From NCBI GenBank assembly GCA_032622095.1, contig CP136069.1, positions 158,337,043 to 158,401,042 on the forward strand: DNA of 64,000 nucleotides, read 5' to 3'. This document shows, one piece after another, positions 11,672-24,904 of the stretch (its first letter is position 1; each line of letters starts with the position of its first letter). A program made the translations under genes and the position numbers. The DNA is from Siphonodentalium dalli (Eukaryota; Mollusca; Scaphopoda; Gadilida; Siphonodentaliidae). The notes beneath the pieces are model-generated. The model searched no databases and was not told the origin of the DNA. It saw only the letters and a program-made list of their open reading frames with translations.

Positions 11672-14600
11672 TATTTTGCATGAACCCACTTCGAGTGCAT
11701 CCAGTCCTTTTAAACAGCAGTCTCCGTCCACCTGCGTATTTTTGAATCTGGATTAATAACATATTTATTTGTATGAGTTCATTATCATGACATCAACTGA
11801 GCTCGCCAGAATAATCTTAATTAATATGTTTGGCAACAGCATAACAGAAAATCAGTATTTTGAAAAACCCGAGTTTCTCGTCAGTTCAATCCAGATGACA
11901 TTCATACCAATTTCCGTTGTAGACACCAATAGTTAAACTATTATTTGACCAATTTGATCACGCTACAGGAAGGTATGTTTCCAGATTTCTAGGATATATC
12001 AATTCTTTATTATGAACCTGTAGTACTTATCTTTTGTTTTAAATAGGTGATTTGAGATTCTGAATCATTTATGTTACTTAGAATTGTTTCTCGGATTCTG
12101 TTTGATGTATAACATTATGCTCTGTTTTACCCAGAATAAACCAATTTATTCTAGTGTTGTCATTTTAAGAGAAAGTTTGTTGCTTCCAGCCTTTTGGGTG
12201 CATTGGCAATAGACATGTATCATGGTAAGTTCCGATCGGCTGTCCTATTAGTTTTCTTTCATTTTATGGGTGGCCAGGCAGCTTTCGCATAATTACAGAG
12301 AGAGAGCAAGTGTTAGCGTATGTTTGCGTATTGAACATGACTGGGTTGAATGACCCACAAATACAAATAAGGTGTTTTTATTGTCAGAAAAGTAGTAGTG
12401 TTCTCACCTGCGGTGTAGTCACATGTGTCGATCGGCGGTAGACAATCGCACGGTGGAGGTATACTGTCACCAATTGTCGCCCATCCTGGAATTAATTATA
12501 CACCTAGCTATAGCAGACAGCATATGTATAGTTCGTCGATCACGACAGACGAGACTACAAGGTATGTGCGTCGTGACAATTTGATGTTGTGCCAGAACAA
12601 AGAAAAAATATACATTTAATTAAAAACTATTGTGCCACTTTAACACACATATCTCTTATGACATGATACTACTCAAGGAATTTATAAGGATCGAATATGT
12701 TCTCACTTCTGACGTCCATAATTCACGATAACCTAACTCGCTTCTAAAATTCTAATCCAATCGCTCAAGCATGTATGTAAAAAAGGATGGTACACATTTC
12801 TCGCTTGAACACATGGTTAGCCACATGTACGTGTAACTTGTAACTTGTGTTATTGTCAACAGAAGTCACTTGACTTCCGCGTACGGGGTCAAGCCGTTTT
12901 GAGGTTTTGTGTCCAAAGTGTAGCATATGAAATATGTAGTCCTGAGGAATAATTCAAACTACTGATAACCGAGTGAGTGACCAACGCAACGGATGCGTTA
13001 TGACAATGGGATTTCGCTGAGCGGAAAGAGATTATTTGATCGATGCGTATATACTACCCGCGTATCGGTAATTTTCCCGCAAAGTGCATCGCCATAGCAA
13101 TACGATATTGCACACGTTACAAGTTACACATACATGTGGCTATTATAAATCAGTGTATAGTTGTATTCAAAAATGCGAGCGATGTGTGTAAACATTCAAT
13201 AAAACATATGCATAGCGCTGATGGGGTTGCAAGGGTTTCAACTTTCAAATCAATTCATCAGAGGGTTGGCGCGCGTTACTTGATTCTCAGGCAAACTCCA
13301 CACTTAACTCAGTTAATATCAAATGCTCCATATAATTTAGAGATTATATTTATTCACATTGCCGGGTGTTAAGCTTGAAATGATCCGGCATTGCAGTTAC
13401 ATAATGACCCTCCATTTCAAAATTAACATAAATGTGTCTGATTGTTTCTATTCTAGAGGTTCCAGTGCATTATTTATAAGAGTCCCTTGACTCGTCCCTA
13501 TTTGATACCCAAATGATCCTTTCCATCAAGTAAGCGGTTAATCTGCCATCTCACAGAGGTTTTATGAGTGTCAGTGATGTAATTGGAGGGACAACTGTTA
13601 AAGATGCACAATCCGAATTAGCACTCTTAAATTACTATTTCTTTGGCTTCGGGGGTATATGATTCGAGTCGAGGAACCCACCACCCATCAAAACTCAGAA
13701 TCATCAAATATCGTTTTTTGAAATCTATAATTGTTCACCACCTGGAATAACTGGCGGCCTGGCAAATATTCGAAGAATGCCGATCGATATACTCTTGATA
13801 CCAAATTGCTTTGAACAAAATGTTAATATATAACACATTTTGAGCAATTTCATACTTTAGTTGGACAAGAAACGTTCCTTTTGTTTGAATCTGATGATAT
13901 GGGGACCATCGAATTGGATTATGTACCTTTAAGTGCCATAAATCCAACCATTTTGGTCGGTCAACACAATCTTGTTGTAAATAAATTTACAATATGTTTA
14001 AGGCCCAGACACAAGTTTCGTAACTGCAAGCAAGACTTAAAAAAAATTACCTGGATCTCCCCAGCAAAAAACTCTAGAATTTCACGTATCATCATAACAT
14101 GTAGAATCCGAACAGATAATACAAGACCAAACCATTTATATTAATACATTTGAGAGGTTACATTTTATTTTGTTGTTGTCTATTTGGGTTCCATTAGCTG
14201 CCAGAATAAATACTATTAATTAATTTCACAGCACAAAGAAATCACCAAAAGTTTATTGCTTGACTATGACTATAACGTTGAGGTATTTTTATTACATTAT
14301 ATAACATCATACTCCAATATATTACAATGAAGAATAAAATAGCCGTAAAAACTTAAGCCCAAAGAATGACATGCAGTCTGGACCATTCAAGAAGGGAACA
14401 GTTAACTGAAAACTTGGAACAGTATTGGAGATGGTGGTAAGCTGGGATGTGGTTGTATACATATGACATAATTAACTGATGCTCTCAGTCCAGTTTATTA
14501 ACCAACAGACATGTTTGTCGTGAACATTCTCAAATAAAGAAAATGAAAATAATTATATTGTTTGAATCAAGAAACTTTGAGCCCCCTCTCACGATCTACA

Positions 14601-14789
14601 TATCTGATAGCATGGATACATATACCGCACCGACAGAAAGTTAAAAAAAATATTTTTCAGAAGTTCTCCGAACCTGAAATTAACAACAAATCATGCAATA
14701 ATGGCATAGCAAGTAAGCGTGTAACTTCTAGCTGATTGGTGATTCTTAAATTATGTGTCGCGTTGATCACATATACCTAATTCCAAATT

Positions 14790-14960
14790 TCAGAAAGAAA
14801 AGCCAGATTTCAACAAGGAAGGCGACGGTGAGAAAGTAGTATTTAAAATGACTGCGATGGCGACGGCAAACAGGAAGCTGGTTATTAAGGTCACGGCAAG
14901 ATGGTGATTACGACGCCGGTTATCAAGAACAAGCGAATGATACTTATTCGACGTTGTAAA
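14790..14960 (-). other. Hydrophobic open frame abutting the PAN exon (possible decayed or alternative TM segment)
   Basis: Reading out of the PAN exon in another frame, the minus strand stays open to a TGA at 14790-14792. It encodes a basic patch (NRRRNHH) followed by a helix-like stretch (LAVTLITSFLFAVAIAVIL). The stretch is locally GC-richer than its surroundings. It has no clear donor, and its frame is not that of the PAN domain, so it is not assigned as coding. It could be a relic exon of a membrane anchor, or chance. Confidence 0.2.
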
Positions 14961-14969
14961 TTTACTCAC

Positions 14970-15173
14970 TGGGAGCGCAGTTTTTCCGCTTCATGATTCC
15001 GGTTACTATGTTTCCAGAATTCAACTGATTTCTGAAAACGTGGCAGGTGTTGTTGAAGTACAATGCGGCCCAGCAATTTGTTTCTCCGAGGCAGATGTTG
15101 TCACATTCGTTCTCGTTTGTGGTCGACACAGGAACCGTGATGTCGCATGCGAAGTCCTGCTCCATAACGCACG
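14970..15173 (-). CDS. PAN/apple-like domain exon of the CTLD-PAN receptor-like gene
   Basis: A 204-bp symmetrical phase 1-1 exon. The acceptor is 'gttcaatag' and the donor 'CCCA|GTGAGT'. It encodes about 67 residues with seven cysteines arranged as in PAN/apple modules: a C near the start, FACD, then ECDNIC, TNCWAALYF, NTCHVF and a final KNC. The central block (C-x2-C, then C-x-A-x-x-Y/F, then C) is the recognisable PAN core. PAN modules mediate protein or carbohydrate contacts in extracellular proteins. The phase-1 symmetry is typical of shuffled extracellular modules. If the donor is skipped, translation stops at once (after APSE), which would give a soluble form. Confidence 0.65.
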
Positions 15174-15369
15174 CTATTGAACGACAGTCGTTATATAGTT
15201 AAGTCATGCGTGGACATGCGGAATATCGACGAAAAGAGCAAGTTTATATGGGGAATGCCAAGCGGATCGATCAAAAAACATCGTTGACTGGTGATAAATT
15301 TGTATAATAATCATGACATAATCATTTTGAGAGACAAAAATTGACTACTGTATATGCACTAAAAAAATG

Positions 15370-15510
15370 GGTTGAATATAGCTAAAGTTTAGTCAGACTC
15401 TAACCCAAAGTAACCAAACATTGGGTTATGGCAACCCAACTTTGTAACCAAATGTTGGGTTAAATTAACCAAATATTGGGTTTTAAAGTAACTAAACATA
15501 AGGTTAGAGA
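15370..15510. repeat. Short imperfect repeat of TTGGGTTA / TAACCAAA units
   Basis: Five or so interspersed copies of 'aacccaa', 'taaccaaa' and 'ttgggtta' form direct and inverted pairs over about 140 bp. The region can fold into small hairpins. No further identity is claimed. Confidence 0.6.
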
Positions 15511-17384
15511 AAACGGATGTCAATATATAATTATATTTCATCTCAATGAATGACTTTTTACCATATTATCTGAGATTCTGGTCATTAATTAAGGTTTCCC
15601 AAAATATGTCCAATGAATGGATATATTTCGGATCTTGACGTCTGAATAGATGAGAGATATTGAATTGAACCAGAATTCGAACTGTATATGTGATATGTAA
15701 CTCCGAAACGAGGTTTACCATACAATGACTTCCTTTTCGGGAATAAATTAACAACCTAGAAAAGAATACTTGCACCAAAGACACAATCAGACAACGTTTT
15801 GTTAAAATAAGTTTATCTGTTCTTGGATACATTTAGCACCAAGCCCAGTCAGCAGACCGAGCATATATAAGAACAGACAAATAAAATAATAAATAAACAA
15901 CTCAAAGTTATCACGGTGCGTTGGGTGATTGATTACGGTTCAATATCGTTTCAATCGGAATGCCATATCAGTACTACGAACGAATGATGTGTAGCGAATT
16001 AATTGTGTATAAAGCAGACAGTGCTTCAGATTAAAACAACGTGATATACACAACTTAAAGCACAATAGATGATTAGTTGTATCCACTAGGAATCAGAAGT
16101 ATATATTCAGGAACTGACCAGTGTACTGTGTAAATATAAATATCTAAAACGCGCATAACAGTTTGCATACAACTACGCGTGGAATAAAGGTACTTGTAAA
16201 CAATCAATAGTATATAGTGTAGTTACAATGCTACAAATTAGTAGTTTCTAATGGATTATTATGCATTGGTAATATCCTTATACTAGTCTATGGATCAGGC
16301 GTGAGCCTTAGTAATATCAACTTTACCGGCAGGTGATTGGGCGTGAAAGCTGCAGTCTATATAGAACTCAACTGGAATCTTCTACCCATAAATACGGTCT
16401 TCTGCCTTTCAAATTGAAACGTTTTTCTTCAAGCATTGTGTTGAAATTCTTGACATCAAATATCAACTTTTTTTTTCTGGGAGTCACAATGCTTGAGAGA
16501 CTTCGATAGCTTTTGGATTTGTTCCCTCCACGCGAACACAAATATCTGATATATATTATGTCAGTTACGTTGCGAGAGATACACTTTCTGCGTCTGCGTG
16601 CTGGTATCAACACATCTCATTTGGGACAAAACGAAAACTGTGTGATGTCCAACTGACCGTCGAGGCCCAGTCATTGTATTTGTATTTGAGTTGTTTCTCA
16701 GCCCTAATTTTCGGTGCTTTGAATTCATAATCCAAAATGACACAAGCATGATCAATAGATGAGTGTACACCGAGACAGTTTGAATACTTCTATCGTGAGC
16801 AATTAGTTTGTTCGTGACCTGGGCAGAACACTGTTCACATATAATTTCTTTGCTCGTGTAATTATCTTGCCATAGCCATACTTTTGACACTTAAGCCTCA
16901 TCAAAGGGTACAGTTGGTTGACAGATAGTTATACATAGTGCAAAATAAAGATATATAGGACTTATTGGTTGCAACATTGGAAGACTTGGTTGGGAATAAT
17001 ATCATTCTTTTAAACAATATTTATATAGAATTGTGTACAACTTCAATTATTTGTGTACTCATGCAGCTCATTTCCAACATCAGTTCCACAAATAATTAGG
17101 TTTTGTATTTCCTTGAGTGCATATGGTTTTTGTCGAAATGCATGTATGCCAATGCAATAAAAATATTCAATCTTACAGCAATTAACGATGTGGTAATACA
17201 AAGTCCGTCTGGTGTGATCCCAATCACTAGAACTACTGTAATGCACGTTGATAGTTTCTGAGACACTTCGTTTTACAAACGTAGTTCCATGATAATAGTT
17301 ACGTGCTAGTTTTGATCGCAGATAACATTATTTTCGAGGACTAATCGCATAAATCAGTACGCGGAGATGCAGTGTTTTACTCAC
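15511..17384 (-). other. Putative intron between the CTLD C-terminal and PAN exons
   Basis: No domain or clear repeat was recognised. Only short open frames on both strands. Confidence 0.4.
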
Positions 17385-17620
17385 GGTCGGTTGTCGATAC
17401 CTCACAAACGAACTTCTGTGGTTGGCAGTCACCATCCCAAAGTCCCATTTGGGGGTGAAGGTTGCTCTCAAATAATGCAAGACGCCCACACGTTTTTTCC
17501 GAGTCGAACACGCTGAAGGCGTATCCAAGAACGTCGACAGTCTCACATGTATTCCACATAGCAGCATATCCACTGGCGTCGCCAACAATTCTAGCTCCAA
17601 CATGAAGAAAACTCGATTTT
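17385..17620 (-). CDS. C-terminal half of a C-type lectin-like domain (CTLD)
   Basis: A 236-bp exon entering in phase 2 after 'tttccgaaacag' and leaving in phase 1 at a 'GACC|GTGAGT' donor. It encodes the second half of a CTLD. The segment about FLHVGARI corresponds to the W-I-G-L region of canonical members. It is followed by TCGRLAL (third CTLD cysteine region) and the hallmark C-terminal LWDGDCQPQKFVCE, which carries the last two disulfide cysteines. The WND calcium motif is only partly preserved (WDGD) and no EPN or QPD sugar-specificity tripeptide is visible, so classical calcium-dependent sugar binding is doubtful. The entry phase exactly complements the N-terminal CTLD exon 25 kb upstream. 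Confidence 0.7.
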
Positions 17621-19468
17621 CTGTTTCGGAAATATACACAAAAATATAGTTGATCAGTTATCCTACAGTAATCGAATCATACCCACACGATAAACAGAGA
17701 TTCATTATATGTTTTTCCTTGTCGTTGCTTTATATTCCACTCAATCGCATATCATGTACTATTTTAATTCAATAGCATACAGAAAGCAATGTACTTCACT
17801 GGGAACGGTCCACCGCTCGGAAGCTCTAATTCAAATGAAGGCACATATATATATTGGATTTTTTTTCTGCAGGTTCCGTTTTTGATAAACGTTCTAGAGA
17901 TGTAGTAATTTTGGATAGTTTGGGGGCTACCACTCAACGGCATTTCCAGATATTTCACAAAACACATATTTAGCTCGTCTATATTGGCGGCCATGAATTT
18001 CTGTCATTATTTTTCTTCGAAATCACAACAGCCTGTTTAGCCAACATAGAGGGAATACAGAATAGACAATATATTCACACCTTCGTGTATGTTATCCACA
18101 TGGTTGTCAATGCAGAGGGAAATGTATCATGCACACATAAAGTTGACAATAATGAGGTAGGATAGTGAATGTGAAAATTTATATCACAGAGGAATTTATA
18201 TTAAAATTCTATGATAAAAGATTGTTCACGGTGAGCCATTTATAAACTATGCTGCTACATCGTCTTCTTCAATGTGCTGGAATCGTAGGGTGTGACCATG
18301 TCGGGATTTAAGTTTGGTACCTTAACTGTGAAATCAACTCCTCCTACAGTTCGAATCCTATTTACCTAAAAACTTCAGGACATTCTTACTGACACATTGA
18401 AGATGTGCAACATGTATTGTGTTGGCGGAAATTGTTTTTTTTCTATTTTAGAGTTATTGACCATTTCTCGACCCTTTTTCGAATTTTGAGAGAATATGCA
18501 ATTGGGTGCCTTAACTGCAAAATGAACTTCTCTTACACTTTTTATCCTATGTACCAAAACCATCAGGACATTGAACGTGTGTCACATGTGTTTTGCTTAA
18601 AACATTGCCCATATTTCTCTGACTACTGGTGTCAATGCACTTCGTAGCTGACAAAACCGCAGATACAGTGCATAGTCAGCTGACGGACGAGGTCCAGCAA
18701 TAGTTTTTTTGTGTTATCCTTTGGATATTGAAGTTGTCTCTCGGCTGTACTATTTTGTATTTTGATTCAATGTAACATGGCCAAAGCAATAATGAGTGTT
18801 CGCCGAGACTGTTTAAACACGTCTTCGGTTCTGACCAATTCATGTGATCATGTCCTGTACACAGAACACTATGCAAATATATTTTCTTTTCTCTTGCAAT
18901 TCTCTATGTCGCTTAAAACACCGTGAATGGTGGGTACAACATTATATTCAGTGAAAGTTTCAAGGGTCCAACTCTGATGGGTGTTGAGAACTGCTGGAGG
19001 TCGCAACATAGTTGTATTTTTTACCACATTTTTTTCACATTATTATCAAGTTGTCCAACTATATATTGCAGCGTTTATTATTAACAAGCCTTGACTATAT
19101 ATTGAACCCAAAGCTAAGATCGAGTGCCAGGATATATCTCAGCACCATTGAAACTTAGCAAATCATCACCCCTACGTTCAGTATGTTACTTTAGTTTGAG
19201 TTGTCATGTGAACTAAATAATCGGGGAAAAAAATCCCAGCAGCTGCATCGGACTACCCTTCACGTTATGATCGGGGAAAAATATTGATACATAACTTTAT
19301 CGGTGATCAAATCTAGACACTGCATGTAGCAGACTCCACAGTCTGACAGCGGTACTAGAGTCGAATAGTCAACAATCAACAAGACAAAATTAAAAGAAAC
19401 GTTACCACACGTTATATACACATATATCTATACACACCACATACCTATATACACATACATCAAAATAA
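17621..19468 (-). other. Start of the large putative intron; nothing else recognised
   Basis: Short open frames only. One on the minus strand at 17764-17994 was examined and not accepted, because it lacks convincing splice sites and a recognisable domain. Confidence 0.4.
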
Positions 19469-22376
19469 TTAAACATCTGAGATAACTTCCCCATAGTGAG
19501 CACAGATTAATTCACTCTTTAACAAAGATTTGAATTCGGTCAGAGAGTTTGCAAATCTTGTGTCGTGTCTCAGTGAGTTCCAAACATTTGGCGCATACGA
19601 ATCAAATGCTCTATTGCCAGAAGTGTTCAAAATTTTGTTATGGAATATCCATTAGAGCTTGTGCCTTTGACCTCGGGTTCATAGGTGGAATATACATACT
19701 TAAAAGTTTATCAAAATATTGAGGCAATACAGGGAGAATGCTTGAACAAGATTATGATTGTTTATAACAGAATGACGCACATTTGTAGTCTATACGTGCA
19801 TGACTTGGAAGGTAGTGTAGTTCTTGTAGCAATGGTGTTACATGTGAAAAATTTTGTTTGATGGAAACAATTCTTGCAGCAACATTAATTACTTTTGCAA
19901 TTTATCCAAGTGTTCAGTTGTGATATCGGCGAGAATGGCATTACAAAGGTTTAGTTTTGAAAATACAAATGAAGAAACAAGTGTCTGTGAGGATGTCTGT
20001 GTTAAATATGGCCGTATCTGCGAGATGCGATGAAGCTCCATAAACATGGTTTTGCACATTGAATTGACCTGTAAGTTCATGGATAGTGTGTTATCCAAAA
20101 CAACACCCAGAATTTTTGCAGACGGTGATAACTGAATATAATAATCGCCTATTTTAATATGGTGAGCATCAGTGTGTTTAATGCGGTAATCGGTTCCACA
20201 TAACATCAACTCAGTTTTTTCTTCGTTTAACTTAAGTTTATTTATTTCCATCCACGATTTTACATCAGTTATACAGTCCTGTATTTGTTTCAAGTTTTCG
20301 ATTATGTCACAAGGCGGGAAAGAAAGGTACATTTGAATATCGTCAGCGTACATGTGGTAACGAACACCATTGGATCTAATTACAATACCGAGCGGCTTGA
20401 CGTACATCGAATATAAAACAGGTCCTAAAACTTAGCCTTGCGGGACTCCGAAGTGAAGCAATTTAGGTTCCGAGAACGTGTCGCCAATTTGTATTTTTTT
20501 TGTGTACGATCAGTCAGATATGATTGGAACCAATCGATAGCAGTTTGCGATAAACAAAATGTGGAAGAGAGCCGCTTAATAAGGATGGAAAGATCGATTG
20601 TGTCGAACGCGGCGGACAAATTCAGACAGGCAAAAATTGTTACAAGGCCTTCATCTGCTGCATTGAGGAGATCACTAGTGATGCATATTAAGGCCGTTTG
20701 TGTGCTATGATTCTTTCTGTATGCTGACTGAAATGGCTCATTGAGTTTGTTGCTATCCAAGTGATCACGAAGTGGATACAACATGACACGTTCTAACATT
20801 TTAGAGATGAATTGCAAGTTTGAAACGGGCCTGTAATTTTTTAAGTTGTTCCGATCCAATCTTGGCTTCTTCAGGAGTGGTTTAACAATTGCATGCTTAA
20901 ACATGTCAGGAAAAACGTCATGTCTTAAAGATGAATTAAATATAGATGCTATTGCTGATGCCAGCACTTCACTGTGTTCCCGGATCAACTGAGTTGGCAT
21001 AGGATCGCTGGCACATGATTTCGGTGGCAATTTTGCGATAAGGGATTTTACTTCCTCTTGTGTTACAGGGTGAAAATTGTTTAGTTTATTCCCGGTAAAT
21101 TCAGCAAACTCAGCATCAATATTTCTTTCTATGCTAGATCTTATACGCACCACTTTATCATCAAAGAATTGCGCAGACACATTTGGTAAGTCAGCAGTAT
21201 CGTGGTTATTTGGTAGTACAGTTGCTTTGGACTTGCCGAGCATAATGGTGGTGAAATTAAACAATATTTTCATTGATTTACACTGAGTTATAGAGTCATT
21301 ATAGAAACATATTTTTTGCATCTTTAATTAAGTTGCACACATGTTTACTACTGTCCATGAATATTTCTCGGTGGACAGTCAACTTAGATGTTCTCCACTT
21401 GCGTTCGGATTTTTCTTCTTGCGCGCTTAGATTCAATAATTTCCTTCGTCATCCATGGCGCTGCAAGGCGGTCGCATGTAGAGCGTGTTTTCAGAGGGGC
21501 ATAATCGTCAATCAGAGAGCTTAGTTTAGCGTGGAAACGTAAGGCTAGTTCATTGCATGATCCGGAATCGTTGCATTTAAAGGCATTTGAGAGACTGGCC
21601 GAGAAATCTTGAGAGTTGATGGCTTTAATGTTCCTGGTCAGCACTTGGCGTTTTGGACCTGCAGACGGTTTTGCAGTGTTGATGATGAAATTGACTAGAA
21701 AGTGGTCAGAGAATGTTATGTTGGCGACGTCAGCTTTTACGACGTTTGTGGGGTCTTGCCTCACTATAACCCAGTCAAGAATGTGCTGCTTACGATGTGT
21801 TGGAGTTTTAACAACTTGCACCAAATTCACACTGCCCAAAAAAGATTTGAGCTCAGCTACGTTGATATCTGATTCAGAATCATAATGTAGGTTCACATCG
21901 CCAAGTATGATGAGATGGCTGTTCACTGTCAGGTACTGCTCGATGAGCTTTTTGAAGTTTTTAATGAATGTACTAACTTTCAGTTTATTCTTCTTGTTAG
22001 GTGGGGGTCTATATATACACACGCACACAACGGGCTGTGCTGATGTCCTGATATTCAACTCAATCGCTTCGAATGTCGGAAAATGGGATATCGCATTCCA
22101 GTTGATAACAAAATTGTTCCTGTGAATTATGGAAATTCCGCCGCCTGTTTTAACAATTCGCGGCGAAGATATCAACGAGAATCCCTCTGGTGTTAATTCG
22201 TTTATTTTAACTTCGTCACAACATTCCTTCAACCACGTCTCGGTCAGACAGAAAACGTCACTACCACGTTCTGTTACCAGGTCGTTAACATGATGTGTTT
22301 TGTTACGAACGGACCAGCAGTTTAGAAGGGATATATGTAGCGGCTTATAATCTTTTCTGCTGTGTCCATTGATCAT
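19469..22376 (-). mobile_element. Degenerate CR1/L2-like LINE, ORF2 (endonuclease and reverse transcriptase)
   Basis: The ORF2 relic is about 970 codons. The N-terminal 330-residue frame (22376-21384) is an intact apurinic-endonuclease-like domain with LLNCWSV, the TETWL acidic motif, GDVN and SDH. The RT follows in other frames (21321-20425, then 20407-19889) with NLKNYRPVSNL, a motif-A region whose first aspartate is Asn (LNLSAAFDT), motif B interrupted by a stop (GVPQG then TAA) and an intact YADDI. The C-terminal end (RAFDSYAPNVWNSL ... LLKSEL) finishes at TAA 19469-19471. At least two frameshifts and two stops make it inactive. The family is assigned from these motifs. The exact clade (CR1, L2, Crack or Daphne) is uncertain. 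Confidence 0.85.
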
Positions 22377-22930
22377 GGAACATCTCCGGGGGCGTCCAGC
22401 GCGTTTGCCACGCCGTGACGCTTAAACACTTTTGTCGATATTGGGACTTTCTATTCAGGAACTAGATCCAGATCCCGACTCCGTATCCGCGAAATAATTT
22501 CCCGATCGAGGGAAATATCTTTAGTTGAATTAATGCGAACGAGTTAACAAACTGATAGCCTCAGAAAAATAAATCTAATCCGAAACACTGTGGACAGGCG
22601 TGACTAACCGATTGACTGATCAACTGAAACACACTTCTTAAAACGATGCAAGACTTAAGTGGAGAGTGAGCTAAGCCGCATCGCATTTCGATGCCTTGTG
22701 TGGTGCGACCGCCCTAGTACCATCGGGACTCATACACCATCCGTCACGGGATGCACCCGACGACAAACAGGGTGCCACATTAGGGGTTCTTATATACCAA
22801 TCGTGGTGGGGCGGTGGTCATATTCTACCCGCCGACCAAGACATGTATATCTGTCCATGCCACATAACGAGCACGGTCATTTATTCACTTCCAATATTGT
22901 TTGTTGTAATTACTTGTGAAGGTGACTAAT
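22377..22930 (-). other. Probable 5' leader of the CR1/L2-like LINE
   Basis: Locally GC-rich sequence directly upstream of the endonuclease start. It has no convincing ORF1. A TATATAA-like box on the minus strand near 22789 is the only promoter-like feature. That it belongs to the element is inferred from position and base composition. Confidence 0.35.
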
Positions 22931-23196
22931 GGGATTAAACCTTCGGCTGCTTCCATAACATAACATTTCTAAGCATAATGACAGTTACATAGATGATATG
23001 GATATGGCATACAACTACAGGCGAAGATGTATAATTGCATTAACCATGCGATACAGACATAATTTTCTCTCACGAAATAGCACTGTAGGTTACTAGAGAC
23101 AGCGAATTGCCTATTCTGTCAAAAACTAACCCAGATTTTATCAGTCTGATTTCTTCATGGACCAACGTGTTTATATTACACCATTTGGCTATAGAG

Positions 23197-24555
23197 CTGT
23201 CCACGCGGGTAGGGTTCTCTATTCCGAAGGTTCATTATTCCGAAGGTTCGCTATTCCGAAGGTTCATTATTCCAAAGGTTCCCTATTCCGAAGGTTCATT
23301 ATTCCGAAGGTTCGCTATTCCGAAGGTTTTCTATTCTGGGCGTATTTAACCAGAAATGAATCAAACTTTGCACGCCACCACAGAAACCACACGAGGAATG
23401 AAAAATACGATTACGCTAGTATTCATATATAGTACATTTTTACATCCACTTCTAATTCCCAAATTGTCCTAGATATCGGTTATTAATAGCAAGAAAAGAG
23501 TATCAGTTTATCGTTCATTATGGAAAGTTAAAAACACGATGACTGAAATAAACTACATGTAAGAGGTATAGTTTTTCCGAACTGGCAATCTGTATTTGAA
23601 AAAAAAACATCAACATTCAAGGCCCACTTAATTATATGCCACTATATATACCATTTGAAATATGAAGCTCTCTAACACTGTATTATCAGCTTATCCGGTG
23701 TAATAAACTGTAAACATGTTGTTTTTGTTGAGTTAACGCAGGGTTAACGACTTGTTTTTGTGCTTAAGGATCATCTGATTTTGTTGCGCAAAGTAAAGTG
23801 TATTATTTTCAATGGAGGGGGTAACTCTATATTTTAAAGATAATGTTATTCCCCTTCAATTGAAAATACATAAGGTTGAATTCTGTTGCATTCTGAGAGC
23901 CATGAAATATAACGGGGGGAATCTTTTTATGATTTAAGATGTTTCCTATTTATCTAGGGGCATCTTCTGATACTGACGTTTGGAATGGTAATGAACTATA
24001 TATAGTGTTTTAATCATATTTTATGACACAGATTGTGTTTAAAACCTGATATCAAGGCACTATACAAAATAGCCGATGACTCGAAAATTAAGTGGGCCCT
24101 ACAATTCAATACAAATTCACAATTGCAGTTAGGTTCAACTCATACCCGTCTATTCAACGACATTCTGCTTCGCAGTATTCATTAAGAGTTATAGTCCCGC
24201 GCTGTTTTAATCCCGCCTTTAGCTGGCGTATTGTTGCCTGTAAGATTATTGAGATATAACGCCATACGTAATGACATTAAATCTCAAGGAAACCCGCGAA
24301 AAAATAAAAAATAGCATTTATTTTTTCAATGTTTTAAGTTATTTCCTTCATAAAAAAGAGTCTTCGTGATAAAGAACCCTCTCAATACTTGAATATAGAA
24401 TTAACCTTTAGAAGAAGAAAAAATGTTCGAAATAGCGAACCTTCGGAATAGAGAACCTTCGGAATAGCGAACCTTCGGAGTAGTGAACCTTCTGAATAGT
24501 GAACCTTCGGAATAGCTAACCTTCGGAAAAGAGACATGTTCCCGTCCACACATAT
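23197..24555. mobile_element. Foldback element with minisatellite arms (17-bp 'attccgaaggttc' units)
   Basis: Eight tandem copies of a roughly 17-bp unit (core attccgaaggttc) at 23217-23336 are mirrored by an inverted array at 24427-24534. Just outside the arrays, inverted pieces related to 'gtccacgcggg' and its complement mark the ends. Inside are further inverted pairs (a ggcccacttaatt motif near 23621 against 24088) and a hairpin at 23805-23866. Terminal inverted repeats made of tandem short units are the hallmark of Drosophila FB-type elements. There is no coding capacity. Confidence 0.75.
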
Positions 24556-24904
24556 TCACTAATGGGATGCGCTTACGTTTTCTAGGAGACGTATCTGCAC
24601 AAATAGTTTAATTGGTTTATTAACTAGCTAACAGTCTCCTCCGTACGCATTGCTTACATATTGATGTTTTAAACATTTAAATCAAAGAAAACAAAATTGA
24701 TTTAATTTGTTATTAATTTCTGAATGCATTTAGATTGAACTCCTTGCACAATTTAACATTTAAATTTAACATTAATTAAACAAAAAATATATATAATTTT
24801 GAATGTTTTTGATTGAACTCCTAGCTCAATTTAACATTTAATTTTAAAATAATAAATAATGAAATAAAATAATAAATCTTTAATTCATGTTTAATTTTAG
24901 ATGT

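Larger units (their letters stand above)
9619..14969 (-). other. Putative intron of the receptor gene
   Basis: This separates the PAN exon from the stalk/TM exon. It contains a tRNA-derived SINE (10352 onward), a 55-bp tandem repeat (11531-11671) and a hydrophobic open frame (14790-14960). Otherwise nothing is recognised. Confidence 0.5.

Noticed and set aside
13215-13280. Minus-strand CTGATGA ... GAAA resembling a hammerhead core
   Set aside because: Stem II is not credible and no matching stem I was found.
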